From the NCBI GenBank assembly GCA_027023145.1, contig JALVWV010000250.1:1-8219 (forward strand): a stretch of 8,219 nt of DNA, written 5' to 3'. The DNA is from Campylobacteraceae bacterium (GTDB lineage: Bacteria > Campylobacterota > Campylobacteria > Campylobacterales > Sulfurovaceae). Of this stretch, positions 1 through 6,072 are shown in pieces. Position 1 is the stretch's first letter. Each line of letters starts with the position of its first letter. Position numbers and translations under genes: made by a program. Under the pieces are notes generated by a model, which was not told the origin of the DNA, ran no database searches, and saw nothing but the letters and a program-made list of their open reading frames with translations.

Positions 1-293
1 ATCCGCGCCTTGGTACTCCCCAGGTCGATCACGGTCGTCTGCTCCGGCAGTGGGGCGAGCTCCTGAAGAATCGCAATGATCCCATCCACCGGCACACTCA
101 GATAGAGATGATCCACTGCTTTGACTTCATCGATGCTTTCGACGATTTTGTCAACCAGCCCGAGTTTGAGTGCTTCAATGCAATGCTGATCGTTGTGATC
201 GAGACCGATCACTTCCACATCATTGTATATTTCCTGGAGTGCCAGACTCAGCGACCCCCCCATTAAGCCAAGACCGATTATTCCAATTTTCAT
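1..293 (-). CDS. tyrA: Prephenate dehydrogenase, N-terminal part (runs off left edge)
   Basis: The minus-strand frame opens with ATG at 291-293 and stays open to the window edge, giving 97 residues. It begins MKIGIIGLGLMGGSLSLAL, a Rossmann NAD(P)-binding start with the GxGxxG motif at residues 7-12. A likely adenine-ribose-binding acid follows the second strand (VIGLDHN), and later come YLSVPVDGI and VIDLGSTKAR, both typical of TyrA dehydrogenases. By family, the enzyme oxidatively decarboxylates prephenate to 4-hydroxyphenylpyruvate in tyrosine synthesis, in the cytoplasm. The catalytic His region and the dimerisation domain lie outside the window. An AAGG ribosome-binding site at 300-303 sits 6 bases before the ATG. 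The gene is divergent from bamA; a tyrA/omp85 pair is also, as I recall, found in C. jejuni. An arogenate-specific or cyclohexadienyl dehydrogenase cannot be excluded from this fragment. Confidence 0.9.
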   Translation of the reverse strand, partial: MKIGIIGLGLMGGSLSLALQEIYNDVEVIGLDHNDQHCIEALKLGLVDKIVESIDEVKAVDHLYLSVPVDGIIAILQELAPLPEQTTVIDLGSTKAR

Positions 294-333
294 CAAAAAC
301 CTTTCCGATACATTCACATAATATTCATGAAAA

Positions 334-342
334 ATTATAGCA
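334..342 (-). promoter_or_regulatory. Extended -10 promoter box for tyrA
   Basis: Read on the minus strand, the bases are TGCTATAAT, a perfect -10 hexamer with the TGn extension. It would start transcription near 327, leaving a leader of about 34 bases before the tyrA ATG. No convincing -35 hexamer is visible, as is common in Campylobacterota sigma-70 promoters. Confidence 0.65.
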
Positions 343-389
343 CAAAAGCACCAAGGCAAGGCTCATCAATGCATGGTTTAACCTATTCA

Positions 390-398
390 TGGTATAAT
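390..398 (+). promoter_or_regulatory. Extended -10 promoter box for bamA
   Basis: The plus strand reads TGGTATAAT, a perfect -10 hexamer with a TGn extension and no clear -35. The predicted start point is near 405, about 28 bases before the bamA ATG at 433. The in-frame ATG at 397 overlaps this box and lies upstream of the predicted transcript start, which argues against it as the start codon. Together with the tyrA box at 334-342 this makes a compact divergent promoter region (294-432). Confidence 0.65.
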
Positions 399-420
399 GG
401 ATACCAAAGTTTACGTCTCG

Positions 421-425
421 AGGAG
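421..425 (+). promoter_or_regulatory. Ribosome-binding site deciding the bamA start
   Basis: AGGAG lies 7 bases before the ATG at 433. No comparable site precedes the in-frame ATG at 397, so 433 is the preferred start. The resulting protein begins directly with a signal peptide. Confidence 0.75.
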
Positions 426-432
426 CAACACT

Positions 433-2241
433 ATGTTACGACGACTTCTGATACTATCTCTTTTGGCAACTCCGATTATCGGCATGGCCAAAGCCACTCC
501 AGCGCAAAAGAAACACAAGATTGAGATCAAGGCGGTCAAGTTCGTCGGGGTCAAGCATGTACCGATCGATGAACTTAAAGCTGTTCTGGTCAACAAAAAA
601 TCCTCTTTTTTCGGCTTGGTATCCATGAATGGAAAATATCAACCCAAAGAGCTGAAGGGTGATGCTGTCCGTATCCGTGATGTCTATTATCAACATGGAT
701 ACCTTGATGTGCAAATTGGTCGTCCAAAAGTCGCTATCGACCCCGTCACCTCAGAAGCTACTATTACCTATCGGGTACGGGAAGGGCTGCCCTACAAAGT
801 CTCCAGAGTACGCCTTGTCAAACACAGAGGGATCGACACAGCTGCTCTGCGCAAAAAGCTCAAGCTCACATCGGGAAAGACCTTCAATGTCGCAACATTG
901 AGAGAGGATATCCGTACCATTACCACCCGTGTCGGCGATAAGGGGTATGCCTTCGCACAAGTACAGCCCCGCTTTCGCAAAAACAGTCGCAATCGAACCA
1001 TTGGTATCGCCTATTTCATCCGACCCGGCTCCAAGGCACTCATTCACGATATCCGTATACATGGCAACACCAAAACCAAAGAATCGGTCATTCGAAGCTA
1101 TATAACACTGGCACCGGGAGATCACTATCGCCTCTCCGATCTAATCGATGCACAAAATGAACTCTCACGGAGTGGGTATTTTGAGACGGTCTCACTTCGC
1201 CCAGTACGTGCTCGAGGAAACAAAGTCGATATCGATGTCACCGTCAAGGAAGCCAAAACTGGACAAATCATGGGTGCAGCTGGCTATGACAGTCTGGAGG
1301 GAATTTTTGTCGAAGGCTCCTACTCTGAAAAAAACATGTTCGGTACCGGGATCTCTGCCAGCCTCTCTGCTTCATATTCCAAACTCAAAAAGAATGGTAC
1401 ACTCTCCTTTGATGATCCTCGTGTAGCTGGCACCCTTTTTGGACTCTATGGAGGACTCTTTCGCACCGACACGGTTGATGGTGATGACAAAACCTACGGC
1501 TTCAACAAAAAAGAGCTGGGAGGATACCTCGGACTTCGACGCAAAATCAACAGTGAATTGAGTGTTTCGATGGATTACAATTACGACGATGTCCGTTACA
1601 GCGATGTCAACACAAGCAGATTTTCATCAGGGCTGAGGGACTACATCAAATCATCCATCGGTCTCTCCCTGACCTACAACAACACCGACAACTTCTACAC
1701 CCCACGCAAAGGAATTTATACAAAAGCTCGGATAGAGTATGCTGGTCTTGGAAGTGGTGCTAATTTTGCTAAATACTGGAAAGGCAGTCTCAAATTTGCC
1801 GCATACTATGGTCTAAAGGATCAGCTTGGCTACGACCTGATCCTCCGCTACAAAGCTCAAGCACAGTACATTAAAGATCTCGGATTTACGCCCGAAGCCG
1901 AGCGGCTGCACATTGGTGGATATTATAACGGTGTCCGGGGATATCGCAGTGCCTCTATCGTCCCAAAAGGCGGGACAAGCGGTGGACTCATGAGCTTTAC
2001 CAACAGCATCGAAGCCAGCATTCCCCTCTCAGAGAGAAATCAGGTTCGCTTGACGGGCTTTGCCGATGCAGGGATGATCCAGAATACCTCTGCTGACCGC
2101 ACCATCAAGAAGTCCGTCGGGGCTCAAATCGAATGGCGCTCACCCATGGGAGATGTCAACTTTATCCTCGCCAAAGCCATTGGAGCAAAACCTACCGACA
2201 AAACATCCTCATTTGAATTTACGATCGGTAAAGAGTTTTAA
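433..2241 (+). CDS. bamA: Outer-membrane assembly factor BamA (Omp85), three-POTRA form
   Basis: A 602-residue Omp85 protein. By family, BamA folds beta-barrel proteins into the outer membrane. Residues 1-21 form a signal peptide (MLRRLLILSLLATP...) ending in AKA, a signal peptidase I site. Three POTRA domains follow at about 30-119, 120-198 and 202-274. From about 278 comes the 16-strand barrel, opening with MGAAGYDS. The barrel carries the loop-6 VRGY motif (501-504) and a WRSPMG strand (568-573), and it ends in the beta-signal FEFTIGKEF with a terminal Phe. Ordinary BamA has five POTRAs and about 740-810 residues. The segment FFGLVSMNGKYQ...LKGD (59-77) lines up with E. coli POTRA3 (WWNVVGDRKYQ...LAGD), so POTRA1-2 are missing. 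The ATG at 433 is chosen over the one at 397 because of the AGGAG site and the -10 box. TamA also has three POTRAs, but the C-terminal barrel reads as BamA. The gene converges on ppx with a 14-bp gap. Confidence 0.88.
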   Translation: MLRRLLILSLLATPIIGMAKATPAQKKHKIEIKAVKFVGVKHVPIDELKAVLVNKKSSFFGLVSMNGKYQPKELKGDAVRIRDVYYQHGYLDVQIGRPKVAIDPVTSEATITYRVREGLPYKVSRVRLVKHRGIDTAALRKKLKLTSGKTFNVATLREDIRTITTRVGDKGYAFAQVQPRFRKNSRNRTIGIAYFIRPGSKALIHDIRIHGNTKTKESVIRSYITLAPGDHYRLSDLIDAQNELSRSGYFETVSLRPVRARGNKVDIDVTVKEAKTGQIMGAAGYDSLEGIFVEGSYSEKNMFGTGISASLSASYSKLKKNGTLSFDDPRVAGTLFGLYGGLFRTDTVDGDDKTYGFNKKELGGYLGLRRKINSELSVSMDYNYDDVRYSDVNTSRFSSGLRDYIKSSIGLSLTYNNTDNFYTPRKGIYTKARIEYAGLGSGANFAKYWKGSLKFAAYYGLKDQLGYDLILRYKAQAQYIKDLGFTPEAERLHIGGYYNGVRGYRSASIVPKGGTSGGLMSFTNSIEASIPLSERNQVRLTGFADAGMIQNTSADRTIKKSVGAQIEWRSPMGDVNFILAKAIGAKPTDKTSSFEFTIGKEF

Positions 2242-2249
2242 TAACTCTT
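2231..2249. terminator. Weak inverted repeat between convergent bamA and ppx
   Basis: AAGAGTT at 2231-2237 and AACTCTT at 2243-2249 form a perfect 7-bp stem with the 5-base loop TTAAT, which contains the bamA stop codon. It sits in the short gap between two converging genes, where a two-way terminator would be useful. The stem has only two G-C pairs and no clean T-run follows on either strand, so termination is only a possibility. Confidence 0.25.
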
Positions 2250-2255
2250 GCTTGT

Positions 2256-3713
2256 TCACATTTTAATCACAAGTTTTTCCGGAAGGAATAGGTCTTTGAT
2301 CTGTTCCTTCATAAGATAGGTTATCCCCTCTCCTTCAATACGCAGTGTCTCATGATCCAAGAGAAATTCGATCCGAGCCTTTGCAGAGTTTTCATGGAGA
2401 ATCAATACCAAAGTATATAAGAATATCAACCATTTAATCTTAGATTTTTTTGGAAGAAGTTGTCGATATTTTTTATAGCTTTGTTTATGGTATTTCTTCC
2501 CTCGTGATCGCAAGAGCATGGCAATCAAAAGCATTTCTTCATGTGTAAAATCATAATTCAGCTCATGCATCGCGACATAAAAGGCATGCTCATGTTCTTT
2601 GTAAATGGTCAGCATCTTGCCAATGTCCGATAAAGCAAGTGCGTAGTGGATCATCTTGAGATCGTGCTTGTCACCTTTGAACTTCGCAGCAAAGAGTTCA
2701 AAGAGTTTTTGGGCCAATTTCTTCTTGTTTCCCAAGGGGAGATCCAGCAAATCCAATCGATCGCGGATACTTTGGACACTGGGGTTGATCCCTTTGGGGA
2801 AATAGGGGTTACCCTTGGGCAGAAGTGTAGCAAGGTAAACCCCCTCGCGCACCCCTACACCGCTTGTAATCACCTCTTTGGCGCCTATGCGATTGAGGAT
2901 CATTTCAAAAATCAGCATCCCCTCGCGGATCGTGTCGTATCGATTGGCTTTGATTGTGGTATGTTTCAGACCAGGAATCGTCGAATGGATAATGGTATTG
3001 AGATAAGGTATGGCCTCCTCTACACGATACGTAAAAGCATGAAGCTTATCAAAAGGATACGCATGGGTCGCCATGAACCCTTTAGCAAACGCTCGCGCTG
3101 AACCGCCAATTCCAACAGCCAGCTTCGAAATAAAACGCTTAGGCAATCGTTCCAGTTCTGCATCGATATAACGTTGCGCTTTTTCAATATCAATCGTTGT
3201 ATGCGTGAAAAGTTCTTTGATCCGCACGGTTCCGAGATTGAGGGATACTTTTTCGACAATCCTCCCCTTGACGATACGCGCCATATCAGAAGATCCCCCA
3301 CCGATATCAATCGTAATCGCATCGTCAATCGGCAAGAGATTACTCGCGGCCAACGCGCCAAATTGGGCTTCACTCTCCCCATCAATCACCCGAATGTGTA
3401 TACCGATCTCTTTGTAAACTCGATGGATAAATGCGTCACGATTGGGCGCATCGCGCAAAGCAGACGTCGCCACACACAGTGTCTTGTGGACACGGTAATC
3501 GTCAAGAATGGTTTTAAAAGACGCCAACGTTTGAAAAGCACGCTCCATCGGGAGAGGTTGAAGATACCCCTCACGTTGATAAGCCCCTTCGCCGATCCGT
3601 ACACGGCTTTTGTGCTGGCACAGAAGATGAAAGCCATAGCGGCTTGTTTTTTGGAAGATAACCAAGCGGGCGGAGTTGGAACCGATGTCGATAACGGCGG
3701 TACGCTTGGCCAT
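2256..3713 (-). CDS. ppx: Ppx/GppA family phosphatase (exopolyphosphatase / pppGpp phosphatase)
   Basis: A 485-residue actin/Hsp70-fold phosphatase, close to the usual length for the family. Visible motifs are the first phosphate-binding loop DIGSNS (9-14), TSALRDAPN (83-91), DGESEA with the likely catalytic Glu113, and the second phosphate loop DIGGGSSD (136-143). GIGGSARAFA follows near 201-210. The region after about 310 matches the HD-like C-terminal domain of long Ppx proteins. There, the motif usually written HD-x-G reads ALSDIGK, with Ser362 in place of His. By family, the enzyme removes terminal phosphates from polyphosphate or pppGpp in the cytoplasm and so links phosphate storage and the stringent response; the two activities cannot be told apart here. 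It starts 9 bp after the ferredoxin stop on the same strand, so the two are probably co-transcribed. A GAGGT lies about 13 bases before the ATG, rather far for a ribosome-binding site, so translation may be coupled to the ferredoxin. Confidence 0.88.
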   Translation of the reverse strand: MAKRTAVIDIGSNSARLVIFQKTSRYGFHLLCQHKSRVRIGEGAYQREGYLQPLPMERAFQTLASFKTILDDYRVHKTLCVATSALRDAPNRDAFIHRVYKEIGIHIRVIDGESEAQFGALAASNLLPIDDAITIDIGGGSSDMARIVKGRIVEKVSLNLGTVRIKELFTHTTIDIEKAQRYIDAELERLPKRFISKLAVGIGGSARAFAKGFMATHAYPFDKLHAFTYRVEEAIPYLNTIIHSTIPGLKHTTIKANRYDTIREGMLIFEMILNRIGAKEVITSGVGVREGVYLATLLPKGNPYFPKGINPSVQSIRDRLDLLDLPLGNKKKLAQKLFELFAAKFKGDKHDLKMIHYALALSDIGKMLTIYKEHEHAFYVAMHELNYDFTHEEMLLIAMLLRSRGKKYHKQSYKKYRQLLPKKSKIKWLIFLYTLVLILHENSAKARIEFLLDHETLRIEGEGITYLMKEQIKDLFLPEKLVIKM

Positions 3714-3722
3714 GGGCAGCGA

Positions 3723-3974
3723 TCAGACCTCAGCCTGTATCTGTTCGTATTTAAACTTGAGCTCTTCGACACTCTCGACATTATTAGGATCCGAGGTAAT
3801 GCAGTCAACCGGACAGACAGCCACACATTGAGGCTCGTCGTAATGCCCTACGCACTCCGTACAGCGATCCGCATCAATCAGATAAATAGGATCATTCTCC
3901 TCAATCGCCTCGTTGGGACACTCTTCGCGACACGCATCGCACGCAATGCAATCATCGGATATCAATAATGCCAT
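3723..3974 (-). CDS. fdxB: 2[4Fe-4S] ferredoxin, YfhL/Alv type
   Basis: An 83-residue low-potential electron carrier. Cluster motif 1 is C9-x2-C12-x2-C15-x3-C19-P. Motif 2 is C38-x2-C41-x8-C50-x3-C54-P, with the stretched eight-residue spacing and extra Cys58 typical of Allochromatium-type and YfhL ferredoxins. The C-terminus is acidic, ending in a short helix (VEELKFKYEQIQ). The ATG at 3972-3974 is preceded by AGAGG five bases upstream. It acts in the cytoplasm; the redox partner cannot be told from sequence. It lies 70 bp downstream of the histidine kinase and 9 bp upstream of ppx. As I recall, C. jejuni keeps the same order cosR, fdxB, phosphatase (Cj0355c, Cj0354c, Cj0353c), which is why the symbol fdxB is used. 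Confidence 0.92.
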   Translation of the reverse strand: MALLISDDCIACDACREECPNEAIEENDPIYLIDADRCTECVGHYDEPQCVAVCPVDCITSDPNNVESVEELKFKYEQIQAEV

Positions 3975-4007
3975 ATGTACCTCTTGTTTCCTAATTTTTG
4001 TTTAGGA

Positions 4008-4029
4008 GTTATAGCTTATAGAAGCTTAT
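4008..4029 (-). promoter_or_regulatory. Candidate fdxB promoter with 10-bp-spaced direct repeat
   Basis: Within the 70-bp gap upstream of the ferredoxin, the minus strand carries a -10-like TATAAC (4008-4013) next to two copies of ATAAGCT (4023-4029 and 4013-4019). The copies are exactly 10 bp apart, so they lie on the same face of the helix. Direct repeats at this spacing are the usual binding-site form for OmpR/PhoB-type regulators, and one is encoded two genes upstream. That this is a promoter and operator is inference; the copy nearest the gene overlaps the -10, which would fit repression. Confidence 0.4.
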
Positions 4030-4044
4030 TCTTTATTTAAAATC

Positions 4045-5340
4045 CTATGATCCAATTGGTAAAATAAGTGTTGCGACTGCTCCCTTCCCATCTCGACGAT
4101 TTTTGATAGTGATTTCCGCACGCAGGGCATCCGCTGCACTCTTGACCAAAAACAATCCCAAGCCAGCACCCGTCGATTCCGATGAGCGCTTAAAGGGGGC
4201 GAACAGATCCAGGTTCTCTTCGATTCCGCTCCCTTCGTCCCGCACTTTGATATAGAGTTTCTCCTGTTTGCGATAACTGAACATTCGGATCCGTTTCCCC
4301 TTCGGGGTAAACTTGATCGCGTTTTGCAACAGGTTCTGGATAATTTGACGCAGGAGTAGACGTGGAAGTGTTATGGTAAGTCGCTCAGGGCTCAGGCGGC
4401 AGTGCAACTCTTTTTTCTCCTGAGCCGCCAGCAGAGAAAACTCTTCACACATTTCCCGGAGAAACTCTATCACATCCAACGATTCCGGCTCTTCAAACTG
4501 CGCCCCCTCTGCCCGTCCGAATTCCAAAATCGAACCGATAATTTTATTCATATCATCCACTGAGTGTATGTTTTGTTTCAGCGCCTCTACCAAATCTTCG
4601 GTACGGCGTGTCCGCTTCAACAGTGCTACCTGGCTTTTCGTCTTCATAACAGCCAGAGGCGTTTTGAGTTCGTGTGCTGTCCCCACAAATAACTCTTTTT
4701 TATAATTGAGAAAATTCTGTATCCTGCCAACAAGGCGATTGACCGATTCCCCCAGAGGGAGAAACTCTTCTGGAACCCCTTTCAAATTCAGCGGAGACAA
4801 TTTATTTTCGTTCATCATGGCTATTTTTCGGCTAAATACCCGTATCGGAGCGATCAGCATCCCAGAGAGGAAGAAGGCATAGATTAGTATCCCAACCATC
4901 CCAAAAATATTCATAACAATAATGCCGCGTGTCACTTTCTGTTGTACCTGCTTTTGCTGAGTAATATCCGCTGTCAGCACCAAATAACGCTGCAAAGCAA
5001 ATTCGTAGGGGAAATACCCCTCGAGGTAATAATGTTTATCTTCATGAAACGTTCGGAAATGGACTGCACGAAAATCTTCATTCGGTAGAGATGCAATCCG
5101 TGCCTTGACTTTCAATGTCTTTTTTAAAATAGCTCTTTTATCGATCAATGCTTTAGCGACATCATTGTAGGTAGCAAACAGATATCGCGCCTGCTTAACC
5201 ATAGACTCTTTAAGCTCATTATCCACACTGTAACTGATGTAACTATAGAAAAGAATGGAAAAAAAGAATTCAAGCACCACCGTTGCGGCGGTAAGCTTGA
5301 TGAGGAAGTTGGTTCTCAGGCTTTTTTGCTGGGGTAACAA
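4045..5340 (-). CDS. Membrane sensor histidine kinase, partner of the CosR-type regulator
   Basis: A 431-residue HisKA/HATPase_c kinase. One membrane helix lies at about 16-37 and a second at about 138-162. Between them is a roughly 100-residue periplasmic sensor region with no domain I recognise. A HAMP-like linker (about 163-213) leads to the H-box FVGTAHELKTPLA with phosphoacceptor His223. ATP-binding motifs follow: N-box LLQNAIKFTP (N340), G1 DEGSGI (368-373) and G2 GAGLGLFLV (391-399). By family it phosphorylates its own His and passes the phosphate to Asp51 of the regulator encoded just upstream. The only usable start is TTG at 5338-5340; an in-frame TGA lies ten codons before it. The gene therefore starts inside the regulator gene with a 25-bp overlap, which suggests coupled translation. 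The signal sensed is unknown. Confidence 0.88.
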   Translation of the reverse strand: MLPQQKSLRTNFLIKLTAATVVLEFFFSILFYSYISYSVDNELKESMVKQARYLFATYNDVAKALIDKRAILKKTLKVKARIASLPNEDFRAVHFRTFHEDKHYYLEGYFPYEFALQRYLVLTADITQQKQVQQKVTRGIIVMNIFGMVGILIYAFFLSGMLIAPIRVFSRKIAMMNENKLSPLNLKGVPEEFLPLGESVNRLVGRIQNFLNYKKELFVGTAHELKTPLAVMKTKSQVALLKRTRRTEDLVEALKQNIHSVDDMNKIIGSILEFGRAEGAQFEEPESLDVIEFLREMCEEFSLLAAQEKKELHCRLSPERLTITLPRLLLRQIIQNLLQNAIKFTPKGKRIRMFSYRKQEKLYIKVRDEGSGIEENLDLFAPFKRSSESTGAGLGLFLVKSAADALRAEITIKNRRDGKGAVATLILPIGS

Positions 5341-5990
5341 AATCGGTATCCACGACGGCGTACGGTTTCAATCGTTGTGATGTTGAGTGGCTTATCCATC
5401 TTTTGGCGGATCTGGTTGATCGCAACTTCGATGACATTGGGGGTAACGAGCTCTGGCTCTTCCCAGATCGCATCAAGGAGTTGTTCCTTGGAGACAATTT
5501 GATCTTTGTGCATCGCCAGATGGGTCAGAACCTCAAATGGTTTTCCTTTGAGTTCAATGTCCTCGCCCTTATAGATGATCTTCTCCTCTTCCGGGTTGAT
5601 CACCAGATCATCCACTTCGATGATATTACTGGTACCAAAACGAAGTTTGGCCTCAATACGCACAAGGAGGATCTCAAAATCAAATGGTTTTTTGATGTAA
5701 TCATCTGCCCCGGCTCGGAGGGCTTCGATCTCGCTCTCTTTATCATCACGTGCCGAGAGGACAATGACGGATGTTTTGGGAGACTGAGCCTTGATATCGG
5801 CGATGATATCGACACCATTTCCATCAGGGAGCATCCAGTCGAGCAATACCAAATTGTAATTACGGATGCCCAGAAAATAGCGCCCGTCACTGATATTCTC
5901 AGCAACATCGCTTTGGTAGCCAAACTCTTTGAGCCCATCAGAGAGTGTTTTGTTGAGTGTAACTTCATCTTCAATGATCAAAATACGCAT
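5316..5990 (-). CDS. cosR: OmpR-family response regulator, CosR/HP1043 type
   Basis: A 224-residue regulator. The receiver domain (1-118) has the acidic pair E7/D8, phosphoacceptor D51 in LLDWMLPDG, Ser79, Tyr98 and Lys101, so it looks fully able to be phosphorylated. The winged-helix DNA-binding domain (122-220) includes KGKPFEVLTHLA, QIVSKEQLLDAIWEEPE, NVIEVAINQIRQKMDKPL and ETVRRRGYRFCYP. From memory this half is nearly identical to H. pylori HP1043 and C. jejuni CosR, which control oxidative-stress and essential genes. Those orthologues have atypical receivers and no kinase; this one has both Asp51 and an adjacent kinase. Cys218 is its only cysteine, at the position reported, as I recall, to matter for redox sensing in CosR. 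An AAGGG site lies about 7 bases before the ATG at 5988-5990. Orthology is inferred from remembered sequence, not from a search. Confidence 0.9.
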   Translation of the reverse strand: MRILIIEDEVTLNKTLSDGLKEFGYQSDVAENISDGRYFLGIRNYNLVLLDWMLPDGNGVDIIADIKAQSPKTSVIVLSARDDKESEIEALRAGADDYIKKPFDFEILLVRIEAKLRFGTSNIIEVDDLVINPEEEKIIYKGEDIELKGKPFEVLTHLAMHKDQIVSKEQLLDAIWEEPELVTPNVIEVAINQIRQKMDKPLNITTIETVRRRGYRFCYPSKKA

Positions 5991-6021
5991 GGTAAACCCT
6001 TTTATCTTTAAGTTTGGATTA

Positions 6022-6030
6022 ATTATAGCA
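6022..6030 (-). promoter_or_regulatory. Extended -10 promoter box for the regulator/kinase operon
   Basis: On the minus strand the bases read TGCTATAAT, the same perfect extended -10 as upstream of tyrA. The predicted start is near 6015, giving a leader of about 25 bases. The plus strand of the leader holds TTTAAG at 6007-6012, the half-site I recall for HP1043 binding. No second half-site is seen at the expected spacing, so autoregulation is suggested but not shown. Confidence 0.65.
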
Positions 6031-6072
6031 TAATTTTATCAACAAAAGAAGTTTTTGTCACTCAAAAGAGAT

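Noticed and set aside
397..432. Upstream in-frame ATG adding 12 residues to BamA
   Set aside because: It overlaps the -10 box and has no ribosome-binding site, and the added residues would sit in front of a clear signal peptide.
433..2241. TamA as an alternative identity for the three-POTRA protein
   Set aside because: The POTRA sequence lines up with BamA POTRA3-5, and the C-terminal strands (WRSPMG, FEFTIGKEF) read as BamA. The tyrA linkage also fits the Campylobacterota omp85 gene.
3174..3968. Long plus-strand open frame of 264 codons
   Set aside because: It lies antisense to ppx and the ferredoxin, both with clear motifs, and its own translation shows no recognisable domain.
5403..6011. 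Plus-strand open frame of 202 codons
   Set aside because: It is antisense to the response regulator, whose identity is firm.
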